Source: Eopsaltria australis
Taxonomy: Eukaryota > Chordata > Aves > Passeriformes > Petroicidae
NCBI GenBank assembly: GCA_034509425.1
Contig: JAVTVJ010000348.1
Coordinates: 62,001 to 126,000 of the forward strand
Reading direction: 5' to 3'
DNA length: 64,000 nucleotides
Numbering within the stretch: the stretch's first letter is position 1; each line of letters begins with the position of its first letter. Positions 36,601 to 48,565 of the stretch are shown here, piece after piece. Below the pieces are notes generated by a model, which saw nothing but the letters and a program-made list of their open reading frames with translations, did not search any database and was not told the DNA's origin. Position numbers and translations under genes: made by a program.

Positions 36601-38749
36601 CTAAGTTCAGTAGCAGATACATTTTAGGATTGTAGGATACAACTTAACATACAGCAGTATTAAAATTCAACAGATTAAAGCTCTTTGAGACCTAGTTAAG
36701 CATTATCTGTTTGTTTTGGAGATTTTTTCTGAAGTTCTGCCTTGAGAGAAAGAAAAAAAGCTGAACTACGAAGATGAGGTTTGTTCACTGCCACAGAATG
36801 AGTCAATGTCAACATTTTAAAGAAAGATGAAGAAATAGGTAGAATGCAGTTCATGTTTACAAGATACCTGTTCTCTCATATTTAACTCTGATTTTAGTAA
36901 GATATGCTTTCTATCTCTAACATGTCCCTATGTATTTGTAAGGCTTAGCTGGGATTTTATATCAGACCTTGTCAACATAAAGTTTCAGAAATGATGTAAC
37001 ACTATAGTATGGGCTTAAACTCTCTAGAATGGCTGCAGTTTTACTGTTAATAATATTTTTGATAGATGCATGTGATACTAGTAGGGAGATATAACAGGTC
37101 TGCAGAGGAAGTCTCTACTTTGACTACATCTGAGATATTTGTGTAAATCAGGCCTAAGTCATGTCATAAGTCTTTGTACACAATAGAAAATTAATGTGAA
37201 TTAGCAAAACATAAGTTTTCCATTTTGGTTTCCCTCATACAACTTTCTAAAAAACACTGAAATCTACAGTCTTATCGATAGGTCTTTTCAACATATCTGA
37301 AGCTCAGTGAAGTCTTTAATGATGGGCTAAAAAAGGAGACTGTAATTTACAAGCCTATACACTACAAAATGTGTGCAAAGAAGTGAGAACTTGTACTAAG
37401 TAAAGATTTAGTAGTATGGACTCAAAGGTTATAAAGCTACACTGGCTCTGGCACCTCAGCCAGCTTACTTCTGGTTACAAGGATGTTCTGTTGGTTGGAG
37501 TGTCTTATGCTGAAGTATTCTTGAAAAAATCCAGCATAACACACACAGAGTACAAGAAACTGTGTTAAAAGCAATTAATTGAAACAGATTTATTGAGAAG
37601 TGTCACTGTTTTACCCCATGTAAGGCCCAGTCCCTCTTCAGCTCTTGTCTGTGTCTCACTTTGGAGTTCTGCTGCATCTTTCAGAATAAACTCAAATGGG
37701 CACTCTGCATTAAGTGTTATTTCATATCATTTTGCTTCCCAGTTCATGACCTAGACCACGTGACTAGTCTAGAAACAAAATACCTTTCCCAACTGTGCCT
37801 CTCACATGCTGGCTGAGCTGGAACATTTTATTTTTCCCCTCCCATCTCATTTTTGGAAAGTGCTATTATTTTCCTGTATTATTAATTTCCTTTATAAAAT
37901 GTTTTATCACACTTCAGTGAAATTTACTAGGATCACTGAAAAGTATGTGAGGATCTATATATTAATGCTGGTTTATAAATATCAAAAGAGAATTTTGTTT
38001 CAATTTGTAATGTGGGTTTAACATATTGAAAATGTTGTAAAGTAAGGCCTGGTTTTTAACCCCAAACTTGTGAAAAATTACAAAGAACTTGAAGTTAGGT
38101 TTTGGGGTTTTTTTTTTGTTTTTATTTTAGGCCACTAAGAAAATTTTAAAGGATTTTATTGCATTAACTTCTATTACCTTTCTAAAATAATCATCAGTTA
38201 ATTTACATACTGATTAAAATCTTCCATGCCTTTCTAAATCATTCTTAATTACAAAGACTGTTTCCATAGTTACAATTTATATCTTAATTTCATAGTAATT
38301 TCTTTCCACTTATTCAACTCATTCCATTTATCTACCTTATTTGTTATTTGAACTACACATAAACTTCAGGGGTGCTTATCTCTTTCAGCTTTTGGGAAGG
38401 AAAAACTGTATTAAGGCAGAGATAAAACTAGCTATGGAGCTAGTTCAATTACCATGGATAGACTTCTCTCCTTAATAGAAATACAAGCCTTTGAAGAGAG
38501 TCTATAAGAAAATAAGCTAAAGAATCAATTAGATTCTCCTAGAATTGAATAAAGAGCAATAAGCACCATTTAAAATGTGTAATAGTTTTTAACAAACAGC
38601 CATAATTTTTACTGTTTGTGAAAAACAGACAAGTCATGAAGGCATTTAAAACATTTCTAAACAACTGTAATGCTTAAAAAACTCCATTAATATTTTAATT
38701 AAAGTGGAAAAATATTGTTCATTTCCCCTTATTAAGCTTATTTCTTCAC
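33646..38749. other. AT-rich noncoding DNA, no gene recognised
   Basis: No domain-bearing frame or RNA gene was found. A short tandem duplication lies at 35067-35101 (listed separately), and T-rich runs occur near 36590 and 38102-38130. Confidence 0.6.
35067..35101. repeat. 18-bp tandem duplication, about two copies
   Basis: TTTTTCACTCTCATGAGA at 35067-35084 is followed directly by a second copy, 35085-35101, lacking only the last base match. The two copies are otherwise identical, which suggests a fairly recent slippage event. Confidence 0.8.
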
Positions 38750-39060
38750 AGAGGGCAAATTTATTGAGAGCAAACCTGAGGAAAAAGAGTTCAGGGTGCT
38801 TGTGGGCAAAAGTTCAACATGATCCAGTAGGATGCAGCCACAGTCCAGAGAGCCAACAGTATCCTGGGCATGACCAGCAGGGCGAGGGAGGGGATTCTGC
38901 CCCTCTAATCCACTCTGGTGACACCCCACCAGGAGTGCTGCATCCAGCTCTGGGCTCTTCAGGACAGGAAAGACATGGACCTGTTGAAGCAGGTCCAGTG
39001 GAGGTACATGAAGCTGGGGGCTGTACCCCCTCAAAAGATGAACAGGATGCTGGAGTAAAT
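38750..39060 (+). mobile_element. CR1 LINE internal fragment
   Basis: The block from TTGAGAGCAAACCTGAGG (near 38764), through GACCAGCAGGGCGAGGG and GATTCTGCCCCTCTAATCC, to CATCCAGCTCTGGG and AGGTCCAGTGGAGGTAC matches the ORF2 C-terminal part of CR1 on the plus strand. The 3' third and terminal repeat are absent; similarity fades after about 39010 and ends near 39060. Several short deletions shift the frame. Confidence 0.8.
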
Positions 39061-41306
39061 CTCTGCTAGATCAAGACTTTCTAGTGCAAAGTCCATAGAT
39101 ATTTAATAGAAACAATCTAGCAGCTCACTTGTGAATAAAATATTTATTCTATGGCTGCATTTGAAACCCTTAAATTCTGCTTCATCCTTATTGTTACACA
39201 GTCATAAACAAAAGGCTTTAAGGTTATTTGCTAAGTTTTTATAAACTGAGTTCAGCTTTTGGCAGTCCCTGCTGTTTGATAGTGCAATGTTGAATTAGTC
39301 AAGAATGCTGGGAAAAAAGAGAAAAGCCAAACTTGCAACAGGCCTCAGACATTTTTAAGGGATAGTTTATGACCAGTCTCATACTTGGCCAAAACACAGA
39401 CTGTGAAAACAATTTCCCACCATCCATCTCAGTTTGAAAGTTTAATTGTTTCCTGACTATCAAAACCAGCTGGGGCTAAACTTTTATCAAAGTTTTGCTT
39501 AGACAGCAGAGCTGAAATGGCTTCTGTCCTCCAGTATATCTGAAGAAGAGTACAAAGGAACTCTTTGGTTGCAAAGTTTAAAGGTGTGAATTCTACATTT
39601 TTCCCCTTACTGCTCAGCCAGTCCATGGGGAGCTCCTGTGCCCTGAAGCTTAGGCTTTAGGAAAGGTACTGACTGCAACCAGCAAACTGGCAAAACTGTG
39701 TAGTTCCAGAAGTCATATCAATCTAACCATAGCTAGAATGTATTCAATCTCAATCTATAAATGGCATGCTAGACTTTTTGTTTTCATGGCATGAATTGAC
39801 TGCATGATGTCAAAAAGGGTTTTTTGGACATTGATTGCTGACAATGGCATTATGATATTGTCTAAACTGCTTTAGTTTCCAGAACAGCAAAAATGTTTAT
39901 TGGCTCTGTCTTCATTTTTCTCTTTATTCAGGTAGTTCATTCTGTGACATATTTATGAGAGCTTTCCTTCTTCGAAGTACCTGGATTTTGCTTTAGGATA
40001 TATCCCAGTAAAAGAGTAAAACAATCTGATCCCTAAACTGCTTTTTAGCCAGCAGGAAGCAAAGGTGAGGAAAAAGGTTTTATTTAAGATTGGCCAAAGG
40101 CAATGAAGAAAAAAATAGCGCATACATATTTTGCTTTCACAGCATCCATGGCATTCTCAGAATTGCATGTTTGCTGCCATTTTGTGGTGTGTGTTCTAAA
40201 ACTTTGTGGAGACAAATGAGGAATTCTCATTGATTATGATGGCTTTTAAATTGCTTGCATTTTCAGTTATGCTTGTGATTACAACATGCAAAGAACATCT
40301 TCTCCCAATCTTTCCTTTCCTGAAAAGGAAAAAGAAGTAGATTTCTCCAAGGTAAAAGACTATAACTGATAACTTTCCAGAGTAAAGCTCTGAAGCTGGT
40401 ATTTTTCTCCTTATCAGATATTCATATGACCATTATGAGTGTATGGCTTATAGAAATTTAAGTGAGGTTAAATTCTATTTAATTTCTTTCTCCTTGAGAT
40501 TTTACTCCCAGCTATTTTGTTCTTTATACTGATAGGGTTTGAAAGACATTATATTGAATTTTCTGTGGCATGAAATTTAGGCAACACCCCATATTCTTTA
40601 TCTTTCTAAATCTAGGTGACTTTCCATAATGAAGAGACACTCTAAGTCTCCCTTTTTCATATATCTCTTCTCTGTGTGTTCATGTAATGCACTACTGCTC
40701 TCTATGGATTCACATAAAGGTGAATGATGTACTGGCAATGGAGTGTGCCAGTGGGTCACAAACGACTTATTTTGCCTGAATCACCATTGAACATTGTTTT
40801 TATTGACTTGCAGTGAGGCTCTCTTGACAAAATGCAAGCTATGTGACTCAAATGTTCCTTAAAATAAAATAATCCAATGGAGGATAATCCATCAAATATA
40901 ATATTTTCTTTAAATCCTCCAGAACTTGATTGCTTTTGTTTTGGTTTTAATGTCACTTAAGAAAAAAAGGAAAGAGCAATATTCCCTCTTTGTCTCTATC
41001 ACTACAAAAATCCTTAGGTTTGATACTGATTTCCATGCACAGTAATTAATTATCATTCTTTTAAATTATTCTTCCAATGTAGACTCGAGTTTGAATATTA
41101 CAAGTGCAATACATATTTATTAAGGTAAGAGCTAACATTTTGAAATACTTAGATTGGATCTATAAATTTTTAGCTTTCCAATTTCCTTTTCATTACTGAT
41201 TTTATGTAATTGTAGAATGTATGGAAATTTATCTGGTATTATAATGAAACTGAAAAGGAGACTGGACTGGAGAAAATAGCAATAGCATTTTTGAAATGTT
41301 CATATG
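39061..41306. other. AT-rich noncoding DNA, no gene recognised
   Basis: No domain-bearing frame was found. The stretch 40185-40285 contains TGATTATGATGG and TGTGATTACAACATGC words that could belong to a regulatory element, but nothing can be assigned. Confidence 0.55.
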
Positions 41307-42170
41307 TGTTGTGGGTTAATCCCTGTGGCAGTTAAAATCCACACAGCTCACTCCCCCTACTGTAGGATGTGGGAGAGAATGGGAAGGGTAAAAAAGAAAA
41401 CTTGTGGATTAAGGTAAAAATAGCATTTAATAGGGAAAGCAAAAACTGTGCATCAAAGCAAAATAAAAAATTTATTCACTACTTCACATTCTGATATAAC
41501 TCCAAAATAGCAGGACTTTATCATCCATAACAGTTAATTAAGGAGGCAAATGGCAAAACTCTTAATATACCCCCCTTCCTCCTTTTTCCAACTTTTATTG
41601 CTGAGTATCATGTGATAGGGTGTGTGATACCCCTGGAATAAGTCCTGGCTGCATAGATGGAAGTACTGGAACATGATCCCAAAACAATGTAATTCCCCTA
41701 AGGGAAAGAAAGGTCACCTCTGCAACCTCTTCAGCAAACCAGGTGGGCCCAGGTGGGCACCTGGGGTACAAAGTGGCTACTGAGTGCTGGGCATGTCCCT
41801 CGGGTGGGGGCTGAGGGTGACAGGAGGTGTGGGCTACAGGAGCAGCTATGGTGCTTCAGGGAGGTTAAAGGGCTCAGGACCAACACAGAAGCCCCAGGGA
41901 GATGAACTCCTTAACCCCCAGCATCACCACACAGGGGCAGCCAGAGTCTTTGGCCCAGGCCCCTGCTGGGGTTCCCTGCACCAACAAGGATATGCCTAAG
42001 CTGCAGTGCGTGCCCAGCTGCACAGGCAGATGGAGCAAAGGACCACCTGTTCCAGCTGTGTCCTCTTCTAACTTCTTGCACACCCCCAGCCTACTCTATG
42101 ATGGGGTAACGTGAGAAACCGAAAAAGATGTTGAGATGGTCTGTAAACATGGCTCAATAATGGCTAAAAT

Positions 42171-42176
42171 ATCAAT
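42171..42176. repeat. Left target-site duplication of nested LTR
   Basis: ATCAAT directly precedes the TG of the nested LTR and is repeated exactly after its terminal CA. Six bp is the length usual for class II (alpha/beta-like) endogenous retroviruses. Confidence 0.85.
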
Positions 42177-42520
42177 TGTCACACTGTCGGACACGAAAGA
42201 AACACGCAGACTTGAGAGCAGCAGTTCAGGAACCACCAGGCAGGACCAGAAAAGAGGGCCTGCCTTTCTTTATTCTCTCATTTTTATATTTTTCTTAAGA
42301 CAATCGTGGATTGGTCAATGAGGTTACCACCTCTACAATTTCACAGGATAATGACATAGTCTATAATCTTTCTCCACCTTAGGAGAAAGGAATGAAAACA
42401 ATCTAGAAGTGCAAAACAATCCAGGCCGGTTAAGAAAACAAGGACTATGTTTATAGAAAATGCGTGAGAAATTCTACTACTGAAGTGAAAACATAGAACA
42501 CTGCAAAAACCAGGGCGACA
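42177..42520 (-). mobile_element. Nested solo LTR with exact target duplication (class II ERV-like)
   Basis: The 344-bp segment begins TGTCACACTG and ends CAGGGCGACA, an imperfect inverted terminal repeat with TG...CA ends. It is flanked by ATCAAT on both sides (42171-42176, 42521-42526). On the minus strand the order is CCAAT-type word (ACCAATCC near 42306-42317), TATA-like AATATAAAAA (near 42282-42293), AATAAA (42269-42274) and then about 90 bp to the end. This is the U3-R-U5 order of a retroviral LTR, so the element reads on the minus strand. No internal region remains, which indicates LTR-LTR recombination. It lies inside an older ERVL-type LTR, so it is the younger insertion. Its intact target duplication also supports recent age. 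Family not named. Confidence 0.85.
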
Positions 42521-42526
42521 ATCAAT
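42521..42526. repeat. Right target-site duplication of nested LTR
   Basis: This ATCAAT is the exact copy of 42171-42176, immediately after the LTR terminal CA. Confidence 0.85.
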
Positions 42527-42689
42527 GTGGTAACAAAATTGCTAACTGCCAAACCATGACTATATCATCTATATGAAGAAAACTAACTCTTATCCCCGCT
42601 AAAACCAGTGCAATCCTATCCATAATATTGTATTTAATGTCTTGCAAGTAAAGTGCTTGCTTAACCTAGCAAAACATTCCCAAAATCCC

Positions 42690-43165
42690 TACCAATTGTG
42701 CCTGAAAAATTGGATGCGGAGGAGGGCAACAAAGCTGATGAAAGAGTAGGAAAGAATGCCCTGTAAGGAGCAGCTGAGGACTCTGAGCTTGTGTAGTTTG
42801 AGAAGGTGGCTGAGGAAAGCACTCCTCTGCTCTCTGCAGCTTCCTGTCGAGGGGAAGGAGAGACGCAGGTGCTTGTCTTTCCTCCCTGGCATTCAGTGGC
42901 AGGACACATGGGAATGGCTCAGAAAGGGGGAGGTTCAGATTAGAGGTTCAGATTAGATAGTAGGAAACATTTCTTTACCTAGGGGGTGGTCAACCACTGG
43001 AACAGGCTTCCTGGAGAGGTGACTGATGCCCCAAGACTGTCAGTGTTGAAGAGGCATTTGGACAATACTCTTATGCTGTTCAGCCCTGAAGTGTCAGGCA
43101 GTTGGACTATGTAATATTCATAGGTCTTCCCTGGAACTATTCAGTTCTGTTCTGATCTGTGAGTT
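42690..43165 (+). mobile_element. CR1 LINE copy of another subfamily, with 3' end
   Basis: GGTTCAGATTAGATAGTAGG, TTTCTTTACCTAGGGGGTGG, CACTGGAACAGGCTTCCTGG, GTTGAAGAGGCATTTGGACA and GGCAGTTGGACTATG are the 3' blocks of a CR1 subfamily different from the copies at 15625 and 32942. The end ATTCAGTTCTGTTCTGATCTG is a terminal repeat of the TTCTGTTCTG kind rather than the TTCTATGA kind. A 13-bp internal tandem duplication (AGGTTCAGATTAG twice, near 42930-42956) lies in it. The left part (42690-42920) is diverged. Confidence 0.75.
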
Positions 43166-46100
43166 CTTTTCTTGGGAATGACATATTTTAGTTTCTCATA
43201 CAAAGTTTTATTATTATTTATCTACATTATGGGAATGCTCAAAGCACTTATATTGTGAAACAGTTCCCTCTAAATCAGCCTGAGTTATAATTAATGGACA
43301 TTAAGGCAAAGATGAGTCTGCACATTGGGTCTCAGTTTTAACTCTTCAGGTCTGCAACACCCTACAACACTCACCTCTTCCTGCTGTCTGGGGCCGGAGT
43401 GCATGGAGTTACATGGTAGCTCATAAACCACCGGTCTGTACTACCACCTGATAAAGCAGGACAGGCTCAGCAAAAGAAAGTTTTCAGTAATTCTTTGTTT
43501 CTCAACTTAAGCATCTGCTAATAGTTTTCAAATGTATGCATTTGTAATGAACACGGAGATTTCAGATGACATGAACTCAGGTTCAAGGCTAAACTGCAGT
43601 CCCTGTATCAAAAGCCAAATTTGCTTGAATGGAGGTCTTCCAGTATTTATCAACCTTCCTTCTTGTCCCCTCACCTCAACCTTGTTCTTGAAAACTTGAA
43701 TTCTAACAAATTAATGAGGATGAGTCTCCCTCTTTCCTTTGCAGACCTAAGCCTGACCCTGCTTCCCCTGCCTGCCCAAAATAAGCTTAGTCAATAAAAA
43801 CAGAAGGGCCAAAACATGTCAAAGTCATTACCAAACACAAATAAAACCCTGTAATGAAAAACATTAGACAATACAAATACATTGTCTAGCTACAAAAATA
43901 CGTTCTTTTTTTTTTTCTGCTTTTGGAAATCTATTTGAAACTCTGTATTTGAACTGCTTTCTTGCAGACACATCACATTCTTTTCCATTCTGACTTCTTT
44001 TATCTTTTTTTCCCACAGGAATAGTGTGCGTAATTCTTTGTCCAGTTCCATCAGTTCATTACTTAAAAAGCAATTTATGTCAACAAGTTATGTATTTCAA
44101 AATACCAGATTGTAAGCACTTTTTATGGTCACAGACAGTCGTCTTATTCTCCTTGCTATGAAAAATTTGTCATATTGATCCTACTTGCTGTGATTGAAGT
44201 TGAAATATTACTTTAAGAGGCTAAGAAATGAATATGTCCTTATTGAGTTGCAACTAGCAATTATGAACTGTCTTTCTTTGTTTGAGTAGAATGTAGTATC
44301 AGAAGAAAAACTGAGACTTGGCCTCAAAGCAGCTATCATTAAAGTTTACTTCAAGGAAACAAACTTTCTCTGTTACCTGTTTCAGAGTGATGATTGTAGC
44401 CTTCATTGCACTTAACTGCAGGTCTTTCAAGTTCAATTGACAAAACTGACATCACAATGACAAAGAGAGTACTTTATCTATTTTGAGATGTAAGTAAGTT
44501 TTTTGGAGGTTTTTTTTTTGTCTTATAAAAAAGACATACTTTATGCTAAACGATCTCATAAATTCACTTTGCCCTATTCATCTTCTCCTATAATATTTTA
44601 AGTGAAGTGACATTTAAGGAGTCATATCTCACCTGCCAGCACAGATGAATTAGTTTAGAATGTACACCGAGCAGTTAATTTATAAAGGACTGCCTGTGTC
44701 ACTGCAGAAAGTTGACTATCATCCAGAAGCTCTGTTCCTAGTATTAACCTGTACATGATGAAGTGTCTCATCTTCTTAGCACATTAAGTTTCAGACATCA
44801 TTCAACCTAATTCTCTTTTTCCTAACATTTATAAGGATGTTTATAGGCCTTCAAGGTATAGCTGTCAATGTTCTTAGATATGCAGTGAATGGAAGAATGA
44901 AATGGAAATGTGTGGCTTGACTGAAGTTTTTGGTCACTTGCACTGTTTAGAGTAAGGATGCTGTGGCAGCTGATGGGTCTAGGTCAGAAAGAACAACAGA
45001 AAAATGGTTAATTTTGCATAAAAAAATCCATATCCAGGAAGTGCTTTTATTTGTCAGTTTTTTTGTTCTGCCTTGTGGATTAGAAATTTGACATTATTTT
45101 TACTTGAGTGGCCTCTACAGCAATTTGTGTGCTATTTGGCTGTATAAATCCTGGAAGATAAAATGAACTAGGGTCATGCCTGAAGTTTTTCCTACTCTAA
45201 TTCTTGTGAAGGTTGAAGCATAACCTTGTCCATGTTCTAGATATATTGTATGTATATATGTGGATTAGAAGTGAGGAATGTAGTCACACTAATCTTAAAG
45301 TATTTCCTAAGTCTTTCAAATATAGAGTGATATTTACATGACACCATTCATTTGCTTTGGTTTACACACAGTAATTGAGCTGTTTATTGTCTATATGATC
45401 TTCACCAACACAAAACAAAACATTTATTTGAACCATTGAGATTCACTTAGGCTAGCTGAAACTCATTAAGATTCCTCGAACATAATACTTCATTAACATG
45501 GATGTAGAAAAGCTGATACTTGATGAGAGGGGCTATGGGTTTAAGGGAGTGATTGTTGAACTTCCTCATCAACTTCCTCATCCTTATAAACTGTCAATTT
45601 TTTTCCTATTAAAATAAAATAAAATACTTCTCCCCACACACTTTTTGCATGACTTCAAAAATGTGTCACAGACAACTAAATAAAGCCGAAAAACAATTAT
45701 TTCATAACTGAGTCTTGTTTTCTGCCTCTCTCTTTCAATAAATGTTTTGAAATTATGTTAAAGATTCCTTCTTTTCTTAGTGGGAATGGCTGCTTACCTG
45801 TATTACTAAAGAGAAAATTATTCTTCCAGAAGAATTACTGTTTAAGATTCTGAATGATCAAGAAATGGCAGAAATGCAAAAGTAAGAATTTAATGAGGAC
45901 AATAGACATAAAAGTTCCATAAGAATTATAAGTTATAATTTCTTAAGGTTATTCTAACAAGAGAATAAGTGCACACCTTTCCTGTAAACCCAGTAACAGT
46001 TGCATTATTTTTCAGGATGTGTCTGATATATATCAGCTTTCAAGGAAAAAGTGCCATGTGGGAGAGTATTTTAATGAATTTGTTCTTAAGTTTTTGAAAT

Positions 46101-46799
46101 GAGAGGACTGGATATTCTACAGCATAGAGTTTTCACGTTATAGTAGCTGTCCCAACATGTTTATTTAGCAGTCTAGGACAAATAAGGCAAGTATCTAGTC
46201 TAGTACTTGTAAGAGGGATTGTGAAGCCCATTTAACTCCTATCTCTGGTATGTTTTTGGGGCCTGCATTGTCTTTTTGGCTAATTATTTCCCTTTGCTTC
46301 CCACAGTCATGTCTACCCACTCATGCACTTGGTGTTATTTAGGGTGTGCTCACAACTTGCAGTGTTATTAAAAGACAGGATGTATAACTGCACACTGAGC
46401 AGCAGGTTAATTTTTTTCACCACTAGAGATACAAAATCACTTAATAACTGATGTTTTATTTTTCCACCTAAAAGTTTTGAATTCCAAGCAGGGAAAAAAA
46501 TTGCTATTGTGTTCCCTAACTGAATATACTTTACTATTGGCTAACAGGAAACCTATCTACTGGGAAATAAACCCATTTTTTAAATCTTATTCTATGTTTC
46601 AGCAAACTACTTAATGAAAAATTATTTTTTAATATAATGACATGATATACTAAATAGTCTGTAGTAATGAATTTTTTGGCATTACACATTTTGAATGCCC
46701 CAACAGAGGTCACATTGTTGAATCACAGAATAAATAAAAACTAGAACACCACTCTAATCAAAACACTTCAATGTTGGCCTTCAACACAGTTATATGAAG

Positions 46800-47110
46800 T
46801 GACCAGGTTACTGAGGCTGTAGATTACTTGTGTAGTCTAAATGAAGGGAGATGAAATTTTCCAGTGCAAGGTGCCATCCGTGTTTTGGTCTCCCAACACT
46901 GCAGGGAACTCTGGGAGTGCACCTGCCAGTGTTAAATAATTTATGCCAATCTGAACCTACATTGAACCAATGTGTGCCAGGGGCCTCTCTGTCATGAAAC
47001 TCTCCATGCAGCTGTTGGCACTGCAGTGTTTGAGGTACCTCCCTTAATTTCTGAGGAGCCAGCTCAAGAATGAGAAGCTGCAGTCTGTGCAAAAAATCTG
47101 TGGTTAAATT
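46800..47110. other. Unassigned GC-elevated block, possible old repeat
   Basis: The block is less AT-rich than its flanks and keeps an open frame of 94 codons on the minus strand (46808-47092) with no domain I recognise. Words such as ACACTGCAGGGAACTCTGGG and GGCACTGCAGTGTTTGAGG suggest old LTR- or retrocopy-like sequence. I could not assign a family. Confidence 0.25.
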
Positions 47111-48512
47111 TCCCAGGATGTATGTTCACACAGCCATGGATAAACTAGCTCTCTCTTTCAAGCCATCTGGTTTACAGCAAACACTGGTATTTCTGTGCCA
47201 CAGTTAAAATTACTGTGTGAGGCCATTAAGAGATGACAAGCTAAGCATTAAGGCAGTAATTCGCATCAAAATTGAAGAATTTTCATGACCTTGGTTTTGC
47301 ATAATAGTGATTGGAACCAAGTGAAAATAAAGCCCAGGCTATGCGAAATAATTAAGAAAAAAAGTGGGTGAAAAAAACAACCAACCAAAACCAATACTGT
47401 GTTTTCATCACTTTTTTCTATTAAATGCTATTGGTTAATCATCCTATTTTTTGTGGTTCTTCTGAGAGCCTTTACATTCACATGCATTAACATTTAATTG
47501 CATAAATCAGTAGCATTTTATTAAATAATTTCCAATTTCCACTACTTGACAGCTTCTCTTTTGCTATAGAAGATATTTTTTCTGAATATTTCATAGCCAT
47601 ACTGTGGGAAATTGATTCAATTTCAAGGTGTGTAAAGGTCAATCTGTGGATGCTCAGAAAGAAGGGATGGCTGAATTGCCGACAAATGGAGATGTATTGC
47701 TTACAACACTGACTGTATAGCCTGTTTAAAGTATCATGCTTTTTTTATTGTATGGAGTTTTTTACTGCATCATTTTGTTCATTATCTGCATGTGTCTTTT
47801 AGTTCCTTGACCATATTTTCTAGAGTTGGCTGTCTGCTTTTAAATTATGTTTGTCTCAGAAAAATAAAGCATATTGAAGATAGTTAGAGACTCTAATTTT
47901 AAAACTGATCAGAAGTAATTCTTCTCGCTATAGCTCTGATTCTGTATGTTGCTTTTCAGTATTGGAAGTGATGTTTCTGATGTTAGTAATGTTTTCTTTA
48001 TATTTATTTTGGGAGCTTTCTCATTTGACTCCATTGCACTTAAAAAATTCCAGTTGTAGGGAAGTCTCTTTAATTTTTGTTATGCTTATTTAGAAGACAG
48101 TTTTCCATTTTCTGGGGGTGGAATCAACTTAATATACTACTTTTATAAATCTCATTAGTTGCTAATCTGCTTGAAGGACATAATTAGCAGATCGATTCCA
48201 TTGGTGAGGACCACCGTGGCTATTTGTTTTTTTTGTTGCACTGATGTGTCTTGTATTTAGAAATATTAAGGACTTCTTCTTTAGATAGATCTAAGATACC
48301 TGTCTTCCAGAGTTTCAATTGCTGCACTTCTGCTATTGATTCCTGTTTAGTGTACATGAAGTGAGGAACAGCTTTTATTTTCCCCATGTTTTTAGTTTTT
48401 CTCTTAAACTGCAAACACCTGCTCCTAAGTGAGGTTTTATAAACTGAGGGAACTGAGGGAAAGAGTGAGTATTGTGATAGTTATTATTGGAATGAACATT
48501 GCTGCTCAGCTC

Positions 48513-48565
48513 TTTTTATTTATTTATTCATTCATTCATTATTTATTTATTTATTTTATTATTAT
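48513..48565. repeat. TTTA/TTCA tetranucleotide microsatellite
   Basis: Runs of TTTA, then three TTCA units, then TTTA again and a TTA run. The interrupted structure suggests an ageing microsatellite. Confidence 0.85.

Larger units (their letters stand above)
41307..42612 (-). mobile_element. ERVL-type avian LTR, interrupted by a younger LTR
   Basis: The left end TGTTGTGGGTTAATCCC, then CTCACTCCCCCTACTG, GGGAGAGAATGGG, AAACTTGTGGATTAAGG and TTTAATAGGGAAAGC, match a common bird LTR family (ends TG...CA, left end TGTCATGGTTTAACCCC-like in this orientation). Near 42066-42110, AACTTCTTGCACACCCCCAG and the ACTCTATGATGGGG block continue the family, and the right part (GAAAACTAACTCTTATCCC, GCTAAAACCAGTGCA) ends at about 42612. 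The family promoter, as I recall it, reads on the minus strand, where an AATAAA-like word lies near 41594-41600. The element is split by the insertion 42177-42520. A GC-rich segment (about 41650-42050) is longer than I expect for the family. No clean target duplication was found. The family assignment is from memory. Confidence 0.75.

Noticed and set aside
38704..39069. Open frame of 121 codons (plus) and 98 codons (minus)
   Set aside because: Both lie in a CR1 fragment and are out of the CR1 frame or shifted.
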